A stretch of DNA of 64,000 nucleotides from Phycisphaeraceae bacterium. Its GTDB lineage: Bacteria; Planctomycetota; Phycisphaerae; Phycisphaerales; UBA1924. This document shows positions 49,372 through 58,054 of the stretch, in pieces; the first letter of the stretch is position 1, and every line of letters begins with the position of its first letter. The position numbers and the translations under genes were made by a program. The notes below the pieces were generated by a model, which worked only from the letters and a program-made list of their open reading frames with translations, did not search any database and was not told the DNA's origin. The stretch covers positions 186,001 through 250,000 of the forward strand of contig CP060234.1 in NCBI GenBank assembly GCA_023898685.1, given 5' to 3'.

Positions 49372-50988
49372 TTAGGGATATGATTCCCCGCGGTGATTCT
49401 CGCCGTGGCAGCGGAGGTTGCACGTGCCGCTGAAGATCCCGGTGTCCCGGAACTCGAGGCGGCCCTGCGAATTCGGAAGCACAACCGACGTATCGAAGTT
49501 GATGAGGTGGGAGTTGCCGGTCGACGACCCCTGAAGCGAAGAGATGCCGTGGGCATCGTGGCATGTCGCGCAGGATGTGCGCTCTTCGACGATGTGCTTG
49601 CGGTGCTCGCTAAAGGACCGGTTGGACAGGATGCTGTTGCGGTCGTGGCAGCTGTAGCAGAGGGCGTAGGCCTGCGGGCTCTCGCTCGTGTAGTCGAATG
49701 TCGAGTAGCTGTCGGCCAGCAGCGGGCCATAGACCGACCCGTGCACGGGGCCTGCCGCCCCGTTGCCCGGGTTCGAGCCGTTGACGGCGTGGCAATCGGA
49801 GCACCGGACGAGGTCCTGCGTGCTCCAGTTGGGCTTGAGACTGGGAACGTCGGCGTTGCGTCCCGGCGTCTCGATGGGATGGAACGAGATCGCGCTGGGG
49901 TCGAACTCGAGGCGGGTGTTGTTCTGCTGCGCGAGGCGAGTGACGATTGGCATCACGGCGTTGGTGTCGGCGTGGCACTTGAAGCAGACCTCGTACTCGT
50001 TCTCGGCGACGAGGAGGGGCGTGCCTGAGGCGCCGACGCCGTCGATCTGCCCGAAATTGCCGGGCGTCAGCGGGGCCTGCGTGTGCATGCGCGTCATGGT
50101 GTGCGGCTCGTGGCAGTCGGCGCACGACGCGTGCTGGCTCGCGGGCGGAGCCGGGTCGACCTCGCTGAACGTTTCGTGATTGGAGGGAAGCGAGAACTGC
50201 GACGCGACGTTCGGGGCCTGGGGGTGCGAGCCGTCATGGCAGTTGAGGCACGTTTCGCCGATGGTCTGCCGGTCGAGCAGATAGGGCCCGCTGGGCGAGC
50301 CATGCGAGACGTGGCATGAAGCGCAGTCCTGGTGGGCCTGGACGTTGGTGGCGCCCATCTGGTGGCACTCGACGCAGAGGGCTGAACCGATATTGTCCAT
50401 CACGAGAAAGCTGCCGAACGCGTTGTTGTGGGCGTCGTGGCAGGTGGTGCACTGCATCTCGCCGTTGGAGTCGAGTTGGATCTCGTGCGGAAGGGTGGCC
50501 GGATTGCGGAGCTTGGGGTCGGCGGCGGCGAGGCTCGAGTCATAGACAAACGAGATCGGGTGGTCGTCGCGCAGGTCGGTGCCAAGGAGCCCGGGGCCCA
50601 TGGGCATGGTGCTGACGCCGCCGGACATCGGGATCGGATTCTGTCGCGAGAAGACCGCACCGATCGCGATCGTTCCGTCGTGGCACGAGAGGCACATCTT
50701 CGACATGCCCGTGGGCTGCCCGGGCTCGGCGTCGAGCGAGCGGCTGGTGTAGATCGAGTAGGCATCGACGGGCATCGTCCGGTTCCAGAGCGGTCGGATC
50801 GGCGAGGTGTTGTGCGGCGCGTGGCAGAAGATGCAAACCTGCTGCTCTGAGGACGCACGGATGGAACCCGGGCCCGAGGCCGAGAGGTTGTGGGGGCTGT
50901 CGACGACGCTGAGCTGCTGGGCCGGCGCGGCGCCCCCGAGCAGAAGCGTGGCGGCGAGGAAGGATGAGCCGGCGTGGCCGCGTTTCAT
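49372..50988 (-). CDS. Secreted multiheme cytochrome c, 12 candidate hemes
   Basis: 538-aa exported cytochrome without a membrane anchor other than its signal peptide (FLAATLLLGGAAPAQ). It has 11 CX2CH motifs (CIFCH, CLSCH, CTTCH, CVECH, CASCH, CLNCH, CADCH, CFKCH, CSDCH, CYSCH, CATCH) and a final CX3CH (CNLRCH). Spacing is wider and more variable than in the 15-heme paralogs, and the opening VVDSPHNLSASGPG resembles the 56177 protein. It is the last gene of the five-gene operon; its ATG overlaps the NHL gene stop by four bases. Possible role: extracellular or barrel-associated terminal cytochrome. Confidence 0.92.
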   Translation of the reverse strand: MKRGHAGSSFLAATLLLGGAAPAQQLSVVDSPHNLSASGPGSIRASSEQQVCIFCHAPHNTSPIRPLWNRTMPVDAYSIYTSRSLDAEPGQPTGMSKMCLSCHDGTIAIGAVFSRQNPIPMSGGVSTMPMGPGLLGTDLRDDHPISFVYDSSLAAADPKLRNPATLPHEIQLDSNGEMQCTTCHDAHNNAFGSFLVMDNIGSALCVECHQMGATNVQAHQDCASCHVSHGSPSGPYLLDRQTIGETCLNCHDGSHPQAPNVASQFSLPSNHETFSEVDPAPPASQHASCADCHEPHTMTRMHTQAPLTPGNFGQIDGVGASGTPLLVAENEYEVCFKCHADTNAVMPIVTRLAQQNNTRLEFDPSAISFHPIETPGRNADVPSLKPNWSTQDLVRCSDCHAVNGSNPGNGAAGPVHGSVYGPLLADSYSTFDYTSESPQAYALCYSCHDRNSILSNRSFSEHRKHIVEERTSCATCHDAHGISSLQGSSTGNSHLINFDTSVVLPNSQGRLEFRDTGIFSGTCNLRCHGENHRGESYP

Positions 50989-52118
50989 GATCCCGCTCCC
51001 GTCCCGGTCTTCCCGGCGTCGCCGTTGTCCGGGCCGATGTACTCGAACTTCTGGACGCGTCGATTGTATGAATCGGCGATCCAGATGCTCCCCTTTTCAT
51101 CGATGTAGACACCCGTGGGAAGCCAGAACTCGCCGGGCGCCCGGCCCTCGCGTCCGAAAGCCATGAGGAGCCGGCCCTCCGGGTCGAAGATCTGGATCGC
51201 CTCGAAATTGGCATCGGCGACGTACAGGCGTCCCGCGTCGTCGACGGCGAGCCCCTTGGGTTGAGCGAAGTAGCCCGGCATATCGCCCTTGCTGCCGATG
51301 CTCATGAGATACTCAAGGTTCTCGGTAAAGACCTGCACCCGGAAGTTGAGCGAGTCGGCTACGTAGAGCCGACCCTGCGCGTCCACGGCTGTATAGGTCG
51401 GGTAATTAAATTGACCCGGTGCGATGCCCCTGCCGCCGATCCTGGTGATCTCTTCGCCGTCGGGCGCAAAGACGAACACGAGGTGGGCCCCGGCGTCGGC
51501 GACGAGAATCCGTCCGTTGCGGGCGTCGACACAGACACCGACCGGCCTCTGGAGCAGCCCGTCGCCGATCGTGCCCAAGTACTTCCCGGCCGCGTCAAAC
51601 ACGAAAAGACATCCCTCGGCCGAGTCAGAAACGAGCAGCCGCCCGTCGGGCGTGCGTGCCAGCGAGATGGGAGCGCTGAACTGCGCGGCCTTGGCGGGCG
51701 GAGTCCAGAACTCGTAGTGTCCGTTCTTGGTATTGAAGACATGCACCCCGGGGATCCCCGAGTCGGCGACCATCAGACGCGGGCCGTCGGTGCAGACCGC
51801 CATGGGGTTGACCATGCCGGCTGATTCCTTCTTGCCGAGCAGCGCATCGAAGACGCCGTCGCCCGGCGCGAGCCCCGTGCGTGGGTCCGCGGCGCTGACA
51901 AGCGAGCCGGCATACTGGATGCGCGCGGGATCGGGCGGCGCGGGCCAGCGGAGCTCATCGCGGGTCGACTCGAACCGCACGGCCGGCGGCGACGAGCAAC
52001 CGGCGCCCAGCAGGGCGACGAGAGCGACGAGCACGCCAACGACGACCGTTGAACGCCCGACCGGCTCAGAATTGCCGCCGCAGCGTGAAGACGGCGTATT
52101 GCGAGTCGGATTTGACAT
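50985..52118 (-). CDS. NHL-repeat beta-propeller lipoprotein
   Basis: 377-aa lipoprotein. After a basic N-terminus and a hydrophobic stretch comes lipobox LLGAGC. The mature part is a six-bladed NHL propeller, with blades visible as RLMVADSGIPGVHVF, GRLLVSDSAEGCLFVF, GRILVADAGAHLVFVF, GRLYVADSLNFRVQVF, GRLYVADANFEAIQIF and GSIWIADSYNRRVQKF. The start at ATG 52118 has GGAGGG upstream but lies inside the preceding barrel gene, overlapping it by 53 bases. The stop overlaps the downstream cytochrome ATG. Likely a surface-associated scaffold for the conduit. Confidence 0.92.
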   Translation of the reverse strand: MSNPTRNTPSSRCGGNSEPVGRSTVVVGVLVALVALLGAGCSSPPAVRFESTRDELRWPAPPDPARIQYAGSLVSAADPRTGLAPGDGVFDALLGKKESAGMVNPMAVCTDGPRLMVADSGIPGVHVFNTKNGHYEFWTPPAKAAQFSAPISLARTPDGRLLVSDSAEGCLFVFDAAGKYLGTIGDGLLQRPVGVCVDARNGRILVADAGAHLVFVFAPDGEEITRIGGRGIAPGQFNYPTYTAVDAQGRLYVADSLNFRVQVFTENLEYLMSIGSKGDMPGYFAQPKGLAVDDAGRLYVADANFEAIQIFDPEGRLLMAFGREGRAPGEFWLPTGVYIDEKGSIWIADSYNRRVQKFEYIGPDNGDAGKTGTGAGS

Positions 52119-54099
52119 CGTTGCCCTCCAGGATGGCGTTCCGCAGGGAGACGGCGATCGAGGTCTGCCGGAGTTGCCACCCCAACTCCAGGCTCTGCTC
52201 GAAGCCCTGGGAGCTGCCGGCGATGCTGTCTCGCTCGTTCCGGTAGATGCCTCTGAGCCTGATCTGGATGCCGTTGTTGAACGCGTAGGCCCACTCGGCC
52301 AGAATCCGGTCAAGGTCGTTGCGGCTTCCGCCGCTGCCGAAATCGATGGTGTCGTGCGAGAGGTCGATGCGCAGGAACGAATTGAGCCCGAGCAGCCGGT
52401 CGTATCTGGCATTGGCGCGGATCGCGTCGAACGGAGAGATCGAGCTGTCGTGGTTCTCGTATTCGGCGTTGAACGTAAACAGGCCGACGCGATAGTCGGC
52501 GCCGACGCGGATAACACGTGAATCGAACGGGATGCGGTCGGGGTCGGTCGTGTCGATGCTCTGCGAGATGTCATAGAACATCGCGTAGGGCGACAGGCCG
52601 GCGGCCACGCCCTCGTAGATGGTGTAGCGGCCCGCGATCGACCCGGAGAACGTCTGGATCGTCGCGGCCGGCGACGGGCCCAGGTCGTAGTCGACGAGCA
52701 CGGAATCGCCCGGCGCGATCGCGCCGCCGACGAGCCGGCGGAGTTCGATCCGATCGGAGAAGTTGAGCTGGCGGTAGTCCAGGCCCTCGACCAGCGTGTT
52801 CAGGCCCGAAGGATCGGTGATGACGATGCTCCCGGGGACGATGTTCTGCCCCGTGAGCAGCACGGGCGAGGCGTCGGGGAAGACGCGCGGAACGTCGAAG
52901 AAGCTGAGGAAGTGTCCCCGTGTGCTGTCGTCCTGGTAGTCGGCGTTGAGCGCGAGCGAGATGTCGAGGCGGCCCAGGGGCACACGCTTGGTGTAGTCGA
53001 AGTCGACGCCCGTGAACAGCTCTGTGCTGTCGTAGTCGTCGTCTGGCAGGGCGGTGTAGTTGGCGCCGGTGTTGAAGGTCGTCACGAGGCTGTCGAACAG
53101 CTCGTGCCGCAGCGTGAAGATCCCGCTCGCATACTTCTGCGACTGAGCCAGCGTCTTGCGATTCTCGAGCGTCACGTCGTAGCGGGTCTCCAGCGTGTCG
53201 GAGTGCCGGAGCGTCAGCGTCTCGAACAGCCGGATCCGCTGCTGCTGGTAGTCGCCCGTCTGGTCGAACAGCCTGAGCTGGGAGCGGATGTCGTGCTGCT
53301 CCTCGGCGCCGAACGTATAGGTGTGGACGAGTAGGGCGTCGTGCCGCGTGAAGTTGACGTCTCTCGACCGGATCCGCTGCTCATCGACGAGATCGAGGAC
53401 GTAGTCGAAGCTGAGGCGATGGCCGTTGCCGGGATCCCACGTGCTCTGGATCTGCGCGGTGTCCTGCGTCTGCTTCTCGTCGGCGATAGCGAACTGGTCG
53501 TTCTGCTCGACGATGCGCCGGCTGAGGGTGATGGTCGTCGGGACGACCTCGGTGAACAGCCGCACCGAGGCGCCGAACTCGGTGTTGGTGCTGGTGATCG
53601 AGCCGGCGAAGGCGCGATCGAGCAACGATTCGTTGCGTCTCGCGAAGATGGTCAACGGAGCGGGGCCCTCGCCGAGAATCAGGGCGTTCACGTCGAAGAG
53701 TGTGAACAGCCCGTCCTCGTGCGCGTTGTCGAGCCCCTGGGTGTCGCTGTTGATGAAGTTGTCTTCGAGCCCGAGGCTGAAGTTGGCGTGCACGTCGGCC
53801 AGATTCTCGTGACCCAGGAAGAACCGCGACGAGACGCCGAGCGATTCGCGGAAGAGCGTCTCGGTGTCGGTCAGGTCGCCGGCCGTGGGCGAGCTCTGGT
53901 GCGAGCGGAGATAGCGCGCGTAGAAATCGAGCGACGCATCGAAATGATCAAGCTCGAACGCCCTGAGCTTGTTCGGCTCTCCGCCACCCACAACCACGGG
54001 ACCCTCGTCCCCGCCCGTGGGCTGCGCCAAAGCCCGCCCCGACACCGACAGGAGCAGCGGCACGGCGACCAGACCGGGATGACGCGAGCGGCGCGACAA
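52066..54099 (-). CDS. Outer-membrane beta-barrel protein, putative porin of an electron conduit
   Basis: 677-aa exported protein. A signal peptide (GLVAVPLLLSVSGRALAQ) leads to a large barrel made of many amphipathic strands, for example IDISLALNADYQD-like LGRLDISLALNADYQD, FETLTLRHSDTLETRYDV and AVSLRNAILEG. It ends in TLRRQF, with terminal Phe as required for BAM insertion. A number of 20 or more strands is plausible from the length. The gene sits between a 5-heme lipoprotein and an NHL lipoprotein, the arrangement expected of a porin-cytochrome conduit such as Mtr or Geobacter PCC systems, though I see no direct homology to MtrB. The start is TTG 54099 with GGGAGGA upstream. Confidence 0.82.
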   Translation of the reverse strand: MSRRSRHPGLVAVPLLLSVSGRALAQPTGGDEGPVVVGGGEPNKLRAFELDHFDASLDFYARYLRSHQSSPTAGDLTDTETLFRESLGVSSRFFLGHENLADVHANFSLGLEDNFINSDTQGLDNAHEDGLFTLFDVNALILGEGPAPLTIFARRNESLLDRAFAGSITSTNTEFGASVRLFTEVVPTTITLSRRIVEQNDQFAIADEKQTQDTAQIQSTWDPGNGHRLSFDYVLDLVDEQRIRSRDVNFTRHDALLVHTYTFGAEEQHDIRSQLRLFDQTGDYQQQRIRLFETLTLRHSDTLETRYDVTLENRKTLAQSQKYASGIFTLRHELFDSLVTTFNTGANYTALPDDDYDSTELFTGVDFDYTKRVPLGRLDISLALNADYQDDSTRGHFLSFFDVPRVFPDASPVLLTGQNIVPGSIVITDPSGLNTLVEGLDYRQLNFSDRIELRRLVGGAIAPGDSVLVDYDLGPSPAATIQTFSGSIAGRYTIYEGVAAGLSPYAMFYDISQSIDTTDPDRIPFDSRVIRVGADYRVGLFTFNAEYENHDSSISPFDAIRANARYDRLLGLNSFLRIDLSHDTIDFGSGGSRNDLDRILAEWAYAFNNGIQIRLRGIYRNERDSIAGSSQGFEQSLELGWQLRQTSIAVSLRNAILEGNDVKSDSQYAVFTLRRQF

Positions 54100-54105
54100 C
54101 TCGTC

Positions 54106-54735
54106 TCATCCTCCCCGACCAGGCTCGGCCCCGTCGCGGGGCGGGTTCTGCGGCGTCGCTTCCCGGTCACGGAGCATGTACCTCACCTCGGCCCCGTGAC
54201 CGTAGTGGCACGTGAGGCACGCCGTCGTGTCATCCAGGTGCTCGGGCACGTCGGCGCCGCTGAGCATGGTCTTGTCGTGGCACTGCATGCATACCTGTCG
54301 CGAGTCGCCCTTGAACAACGACGCGTACGCCGATTCGTGCGGCACGTGGCAGAGCAGGCACGCCCCGAACGCGACGGGCCCGTGCATGAACCGGTGCTCG
54401 CGCTGCACGCTCTGGTGGCACTTGAGGCAGACCGTCGGCTCTACCGACGTGGTCGAGAACCCCCGCCCGTGGCACTCCGCGCATTGGCCGTCGAGGTAGG
54501 GCCTGTGCGCCGAGTAGGTCGGGCTCTGGCGCATCGTGCGGGGGTCGCCCGCTGCCGCCGCGATCGGCATGGCGTTGGGGTTGGGCACGCCGTCGAAGAA
54601 GAAGCTCAACAACTCGTAGTGCTTCTTGATCGAACACCCGGCCCAGACGAGGGGCAGCGCGAGAACCGCGATGCAGGATACCCCGCACCAGAGTCGCCCC
54701 CGGGGCGACGAAGGCCTCGCGGGGCGTTCATTCAA
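54106..54735 (-). CDS. Five-heme cytochrome c lipoprotein
   Basis: 209-aa lipoprotein. A hydrophobic segment ends in VWAGC, a lipobox. Five CX2CH motifs follow (CAECH, CLKCH, CLLCH, CMQCH, CLTCH) within about 110 residues. Short size and lipid anchor fit a periplasmic cytochrome docked to the inner face of the outer membrane, comparable in role to MtrA or PCC decahemes but with half the hemes. Start TTG 54735 has GGGGAGG six bases upstream and overlaps the preceding NHL gene by eight bases. The barrel gene begins six bases after the stop. Confidence 0.85.
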   Translation of the reverse strand: MNERPARPSSPRGRLWCGVSCIAVLALPLVWAGCSIKKHYELLSFFFDGVPNPNAMPIAAAAGDPRTMRQSPTYSAHRPYLDGQCAECHGRGFSTTSVEPTVCLKCHQSVQREHRFMHGPVAFGACLLCHVPHESAYASLFKGDSRQVCMQCHDKTMLSGADVPEHLDDTTACLTCHYGHGAEVRYMLRDREATPQNPPRDGAEPGRGG

Positions 54736-55969
54736 CGCCGCCCTCCCCGTTGTCGTTGCCGGGCGCCGGCGGTTCGGGGAGGGGCTGGCTCTGGTCGATC
54801 GACTGCAGGTCGCCCATCCTCGCGTTCTCGCCCACACCCGCCTTGGCGTTGGAGCTCTTGTGCAGGTCGGCGATGCTCCAACCGTCCTTCCTTCGGCCCA
54901 GAGCGTACACCGAGACCTTCTGCTCGCCGAACTGGTTGGTCACCGCGATGATGCGGTAGGCATCGAACCCCGGGTGGATGAGGTCGCGGAACGCGTCGAC
55001 GCTGTCATCGCTCACGCAAAGACCCGCGGGGAGGTTCATCGCACCGCCGTAGTTCCCAGCCGACCCGAACGACATGAGCAGGCCGAACTCGTCGTTGAAC
55101 ATCTGGACGTTCTGGAACGCCGCGTCGACGACGTAGAGAATGCCGTCGCCGTCGACGGCGATCTGCTTCGGCCTGGCGAACGAGCCCGCGTAGTCGCCCA
55201 GCTCACCGACGCCTGAGAGGTAGGCCCCATCCGGCGTGAACTTCTGCACGCGGCAACGCATCATGTCGCAGACATAGACGAACCCGTCCTTGTCGGTGTC
55301 CAGAGAGAGCGGAACGCGGAACTCGCCGTCGGCATCGCCCGCCTTGCCGAAGGTGCTGATCGCCTCGCCCGTGCGCCTGTCCATGATGACGATCTGCTGA
55401 TGCCCGAGGTCGCACACGTAGAGCCGATCTCCGTGGATCGCGACCGCGACGGGCTTCCAGTCCTTGACGCCGAATGCGGTCTGGTAGCGCTCGTCGGCGC
55501 CGAAGACGACGACGGCGTTTCTCTCGTTGTCGGCGACGTAGATCATGCCGTCGTCGGCGATGTCGACGTCGACGGGGTGCGCAAGCCGGTTTGCGCCCTG
55601 TGTGCCGAGCAGTCGGACCTGTTCCTTCTTGATGTCCAGCGCCGTCAGCGACGGGCGGCGGATGTCGCACACGTAGAGGCACCCTTTTCGCATCGCGACG
55701 CCGTAGGGCTTCTCGATCGACGAGATGTCGTCGCGCTCTTCGCCGAAGATCATGTTCTCGAGCCCGCTCTGGCGCTGGGTCGTGATGTCGAATCCAGAGC
55801 GGAACGACTTGACGAACTGGATGCGGGGCTCATCGGGGGCCAGCGGCCAGAACGTGTAGGTGCCCGTCGCCTGCGGCCTCGCCGCGCCGCCGGACGGCGT
55901 CGAGCACCCGGCGAGCAGGACAGCCCCAAGCGCGGCAACGATCATCCACTGAGTTCTATTTCTGTTCAT
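54728..55969 (-). CDS. NHL-repeat beta-propeller lipoprotein
   Basis: 413-aa lipoprotein, first gene of the operon. Lipobox LLAGC follows a hydrophobic stretch. The mature region contains NHL blades (GCLYVCDIRRPSLTAL, GMIYVADNERNAVVVF, DRLYVCDLGHQQIVIM, GFVYVCDMMRCRVQKF, GILYVVDAAFQNVQMF) and a divergent sixth blade with IIAVTNQFGEQKVSVY. The C-terminal 50 residues are low-complexity (QSIDQSQPLPEPPAPG). Paralogous to the other propeller but more diverged. Cysteines at the VCD positions of several blades are unusual; they are not in CXXCH context. GGAG lies seven bases before ATG 55969. Confidence 0.9.
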   Translation of the reverse strand: MNRNRTQWMIVAALGAVLLAGCSTPSGGAARPQATGTYTFWPLAPDEPRIQFVKSFRSGFDITTQRQSGLENMIFGEERDDISSIEKPYGVAMRKGCLYVCDIRRPSLTALDIKKEQVRLLGTQGANRLAHPVDVDIADDGMIYVADNERNAVVVFGADERYQTAFGVKDWKPVAVAIHGDRLYVCDLGHQQIVIMDRRTGEAISTFGKAGDADGEFRVPLSLDTDKDGFVYVCDMMRCRVQKFTPDGAYLSGVGELGDYAGSFARPKQIAVDGDGILYVVDAAFQNVQMFNDEFGLLMSFGSAGNYGGAMNLPAGLCVSDDSVDAFRDLIHPGFDAYRIIAVTNQFGEQKVSVYALGRRKDGWSIADLHKSSNAKAGVGENARMGDLQSIDQSQPLPEPPAPGNDNGEGGVE

Positions 55970-56109
55970 AGCATCGCTCCATTTCCAGCGTGCGGGAGAA
56001 TGATATCGATATCAACATCCGGAAGTCGTGTGATTCGCTATTTTCTGCTCCGTTTCATCCATTATTCGGCCACTGGGGAGGGGTGCCTGTTGGGTCAGCG
56101 CAAAGAAAC

Positions 56110-56151
56110 GCCGCCCGGCCTCGGCGAGCGTACTCACCGGGGCCGGGCGGC
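56110..56151 (-). terminator. Rho-independent terminator of the 4-heme gene
   Basis: 11-bp stem GCCGCCCGGCC / GGCCGGGCGGC (56110-56120 and 56141-56151) with a 20-base loop. On the minus strand it is followed by a T-rich stretch (CGTTTCTTTG). It lies 26 bases past the stop of 56177-56782. Confidence 0.7.
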
Positions 56152-56176
56152 AGTAGATCGGCTGACTCGTCGTGCC

Positions 56177-56782
56177 TTACTTGATGTGGCAGTCGAGGCA
56201 GAGCGCACTCGCGGAGTTGGAGATCACGAGCATCGGGTCGTGGTTGCCGCGGTTGTGCGGGTTGTGGCAGGTCGCGCACCCGACCACCTGGTGGTCGACG
56301 CCGCTGCCGTCAGTCCAGGTATCCGTCCTGACATTGGCGGGCGTCTCATGGAAGGCGCCGGCCCACCAGCTGGGCTGCGGGTCAGGCGGGTACTGGGCAT
56401 CGGAGCCGACCGGGTGGTCGTTGGTGAAGTCGGTGCCGAGGTTGGCGCCGGCCGGGATGAAGCTGCCGCCGGTCTCGCCGCCGAAGCTGTCGAGGGCCAC
56501 CGTGCCGTCATGGCACGAGAGGCAGAGGCGGCTGACGATGTCGAAGTCGTCGGCCGCGGTGCCGGCGCCCTCGTGCATGGTGTAGTTGGCCACGGTCAGT
56601 TCGTGGTTCCAGAGGCGGGGCAGGCCGGCCATCGCGAAGTGCGGCGTATGGCAGGGCTTGCAGATCTCACCGTCCGACCAGGCGTACGACGAGAAGTCGT
56701 GGCCCGAGCCGACGATCTGCCCGGAGGCGGCGGCCGCCATACCGGCAATCAGTGCGAATCCAGTCATCATCTTGGTCTTCAT
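56177..56782 (-). CDS. Four-heme cytochrome c, secreted
   Basis: 201-aa exported cytochrome. Signal peptide MKTKMMTGFALIAGMAAAASG, then four CX2CH motifs (CKPCH, CLSCH, CATCH, CLDCH). The opening SGHDFSSYAW and the HDGTVALDSFGG block resemble the start of the 12-heme protein at 49372-50988, suggesting a related N-terminal unit. ATG 56782 has GAGGAG five bases upstream. It is transcribed toward the NHL operon but is separated from it by a terminator, so it is its own unit. Probably a soluble periplasmic shuttle. Confidence 0.9.
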   Translation of the reverse strand: MKTKMMTGFALIAGMAAAASGQIVGSGHDFSSYAWSDGEICKPCHTPHFAMAGLPRLWNHELTVANYTMHEGAGTAADDFDIVSRLCLSCHDGTVALDSFGGETGGSFIPAGANLGTDFTNDHPVGSDAQYPPDPQPSWWAGAFHETPANVRTDTWTDGSGVDHQVVGCATCHNPHNRGNHDPMLVISNSASALCLDCHIK

Positions 56783-57088
56783 GGCAACTCCTCTCACAAG
56801 GTGCCGGGATGGTGTTGGTCGTTGAACGAGTCTCTCTGATTCGCCAACGTACGATCTCGACAGAGAGGTATGCAATCGTTGTGCCAATCCCCCACCTTCA
56901 GGGAGCCCGGTAACGGACTTGAAAGGCCTACTTTTACGCCCCCTCGGCATGTGAAATTCCGAAAAGCGAGAATTCACCCCCCTGTTCGTTCTCACCTGTA
57001 AGAGCCGACCCACCTATTCAGGTTCTCTGCTCGAGCCCCAAACGTCTGGTGATCCCCGCGTCGATGCCCGGCTGACGCGGAGGAGCAT
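56783..57088. other. Intergenic region between divergent cytochrome genes
   Basis: 306 bases holding the promoters of the 4-heme and 6-heme genes. AT-richer patches at 56845-56885 and 56915-56975. No hexamer pair or sigma-54 element convinced me, and no hairpin stands out. Confidence 0.4.
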
Positions 57089-57925
57089 GTGATCAAATAC
57101 CAAACGACCCGACCGGGCCATTTCACGAACAAACTGATTCCCGTTCTCTGGGGCGCGTTCGCGACGCTTGCCGTCGCCGCGATGATCGGGCTGGCCCCGG
57201 TGGGTCGCGGTTCGGTGGGCTCGCCCGCCGCCGGCGCCCAGCTTGGTCTTGGAGGCGCGGGGTGGACCGACGAGCGGTGCAACCAGTGCCACGAGATCGA
57301 CCCCGTCTTCTCGCACCCGGTCGGCTTCCGCCCGGGTCGGCCCCTGCCGGAGAAGTTCCCGCTTCAGGGCGGCCGGTTGACCTGCCAGACGTGCCACGAT
57401 GGCGACTCGGCGGCGACGCACTCGCGGGCCCGCGATTCGCACGACCCGATGCTGCGATCGGCGTTCGAGGGACGGGCGTTCTGCGCGGAATGCCACGAGT
57501 CGAGCCCGATGTCGAGCGGGATGGGGCACGCCGGCGCCGTCGGGGCGGCCCACCCCGCCCGGAAGGCCGATCGGCGTGAGCGGTCGGGAGGATCGTTCGC
57601 GGGGGGGCTGGATCCTGAATCGGCGAGTTGCCTGGAATGCCACGACGGAATGACGGCGATGGCGGCGGGCGGCGGTCACGGCGGCGGCCTGGGCGGGGGC
57701 CGGGGCCTGAACAACGAACACCCCATCGGGGTGCCCTACCAATCTGGGCGTGGGGCCCGCGGAATGGCGCGGATGGTCAACGCGGCCTCGTTGGACAAGC
57801 GGATCCGGCTGTTCAACGGGAACATCGGCTGCGGTTCCTGCCACAGCGTCTACTCACCGATCGACCACAAACTGGTCATGAGCAATCTCCGCAGCGCCCT
57901 CTGCCTAAGCTGCCATGACGGATGA
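57089..57925 (+). CDS. Six-heme cytochrome c, membrane-anchored
   Basis: 278-aa exported cytochrome. A hydrophobic N-terminal segment (LIPVLWGAFATLAVAAMIGLA) acts as anchor or signal peptide. Six CX2CH motifs (CNQCH, CQTCH, CAECH, CLECH, CGSCH, CLSCH) are spread over 210 residues, with a Gly/His-rich loop (GGGHGGGLGGG) between the fourth and fifth. The protein ends directly after the last heme motif. Start is GTG 57089 with GGAGGAG upstream; an out-of-frame ATG two bases earlier is closed by a stop. Not clearly homologous to the 15-heme set. Confidence 0.9.
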   Translation: MIKYQTTRPGHFTNKLIPVLWGAFATLAVAAMIGLAPVGRGSVGSPAAGAQLGLGGAGWTDERCNQCHEIDPVFSHPVGFRPGRPLPEKFPLQGGRLTCQTCHDGDSAATHSRARDSHDPMLRSAFEGRAFCAECHESSPMSSGMGHAGAVGAAHPARKADRRERSGGSFAGGLDPESASCLECHDGMTAMAAGGGHGGGLGGGRGLNNEHPIGVPYQSGRGARGMARMVNAASLDKRIRLFNGNIGCGSCHSVYSPIDHKLVMSNLRSALCLSCHDG

Positions 57926-58054
57926 TCGGACCCGATCAAGAGCCCGCTCTGGCTCCGATGGCGCGGCACGCTGGGCTATCCCAGGGAGCATGGCACCGGT
58001 GTTGCAGCGTGCCCGACGCGAATCCTCGCTCATCGCGGCCGAGAGGAGCCCCCC

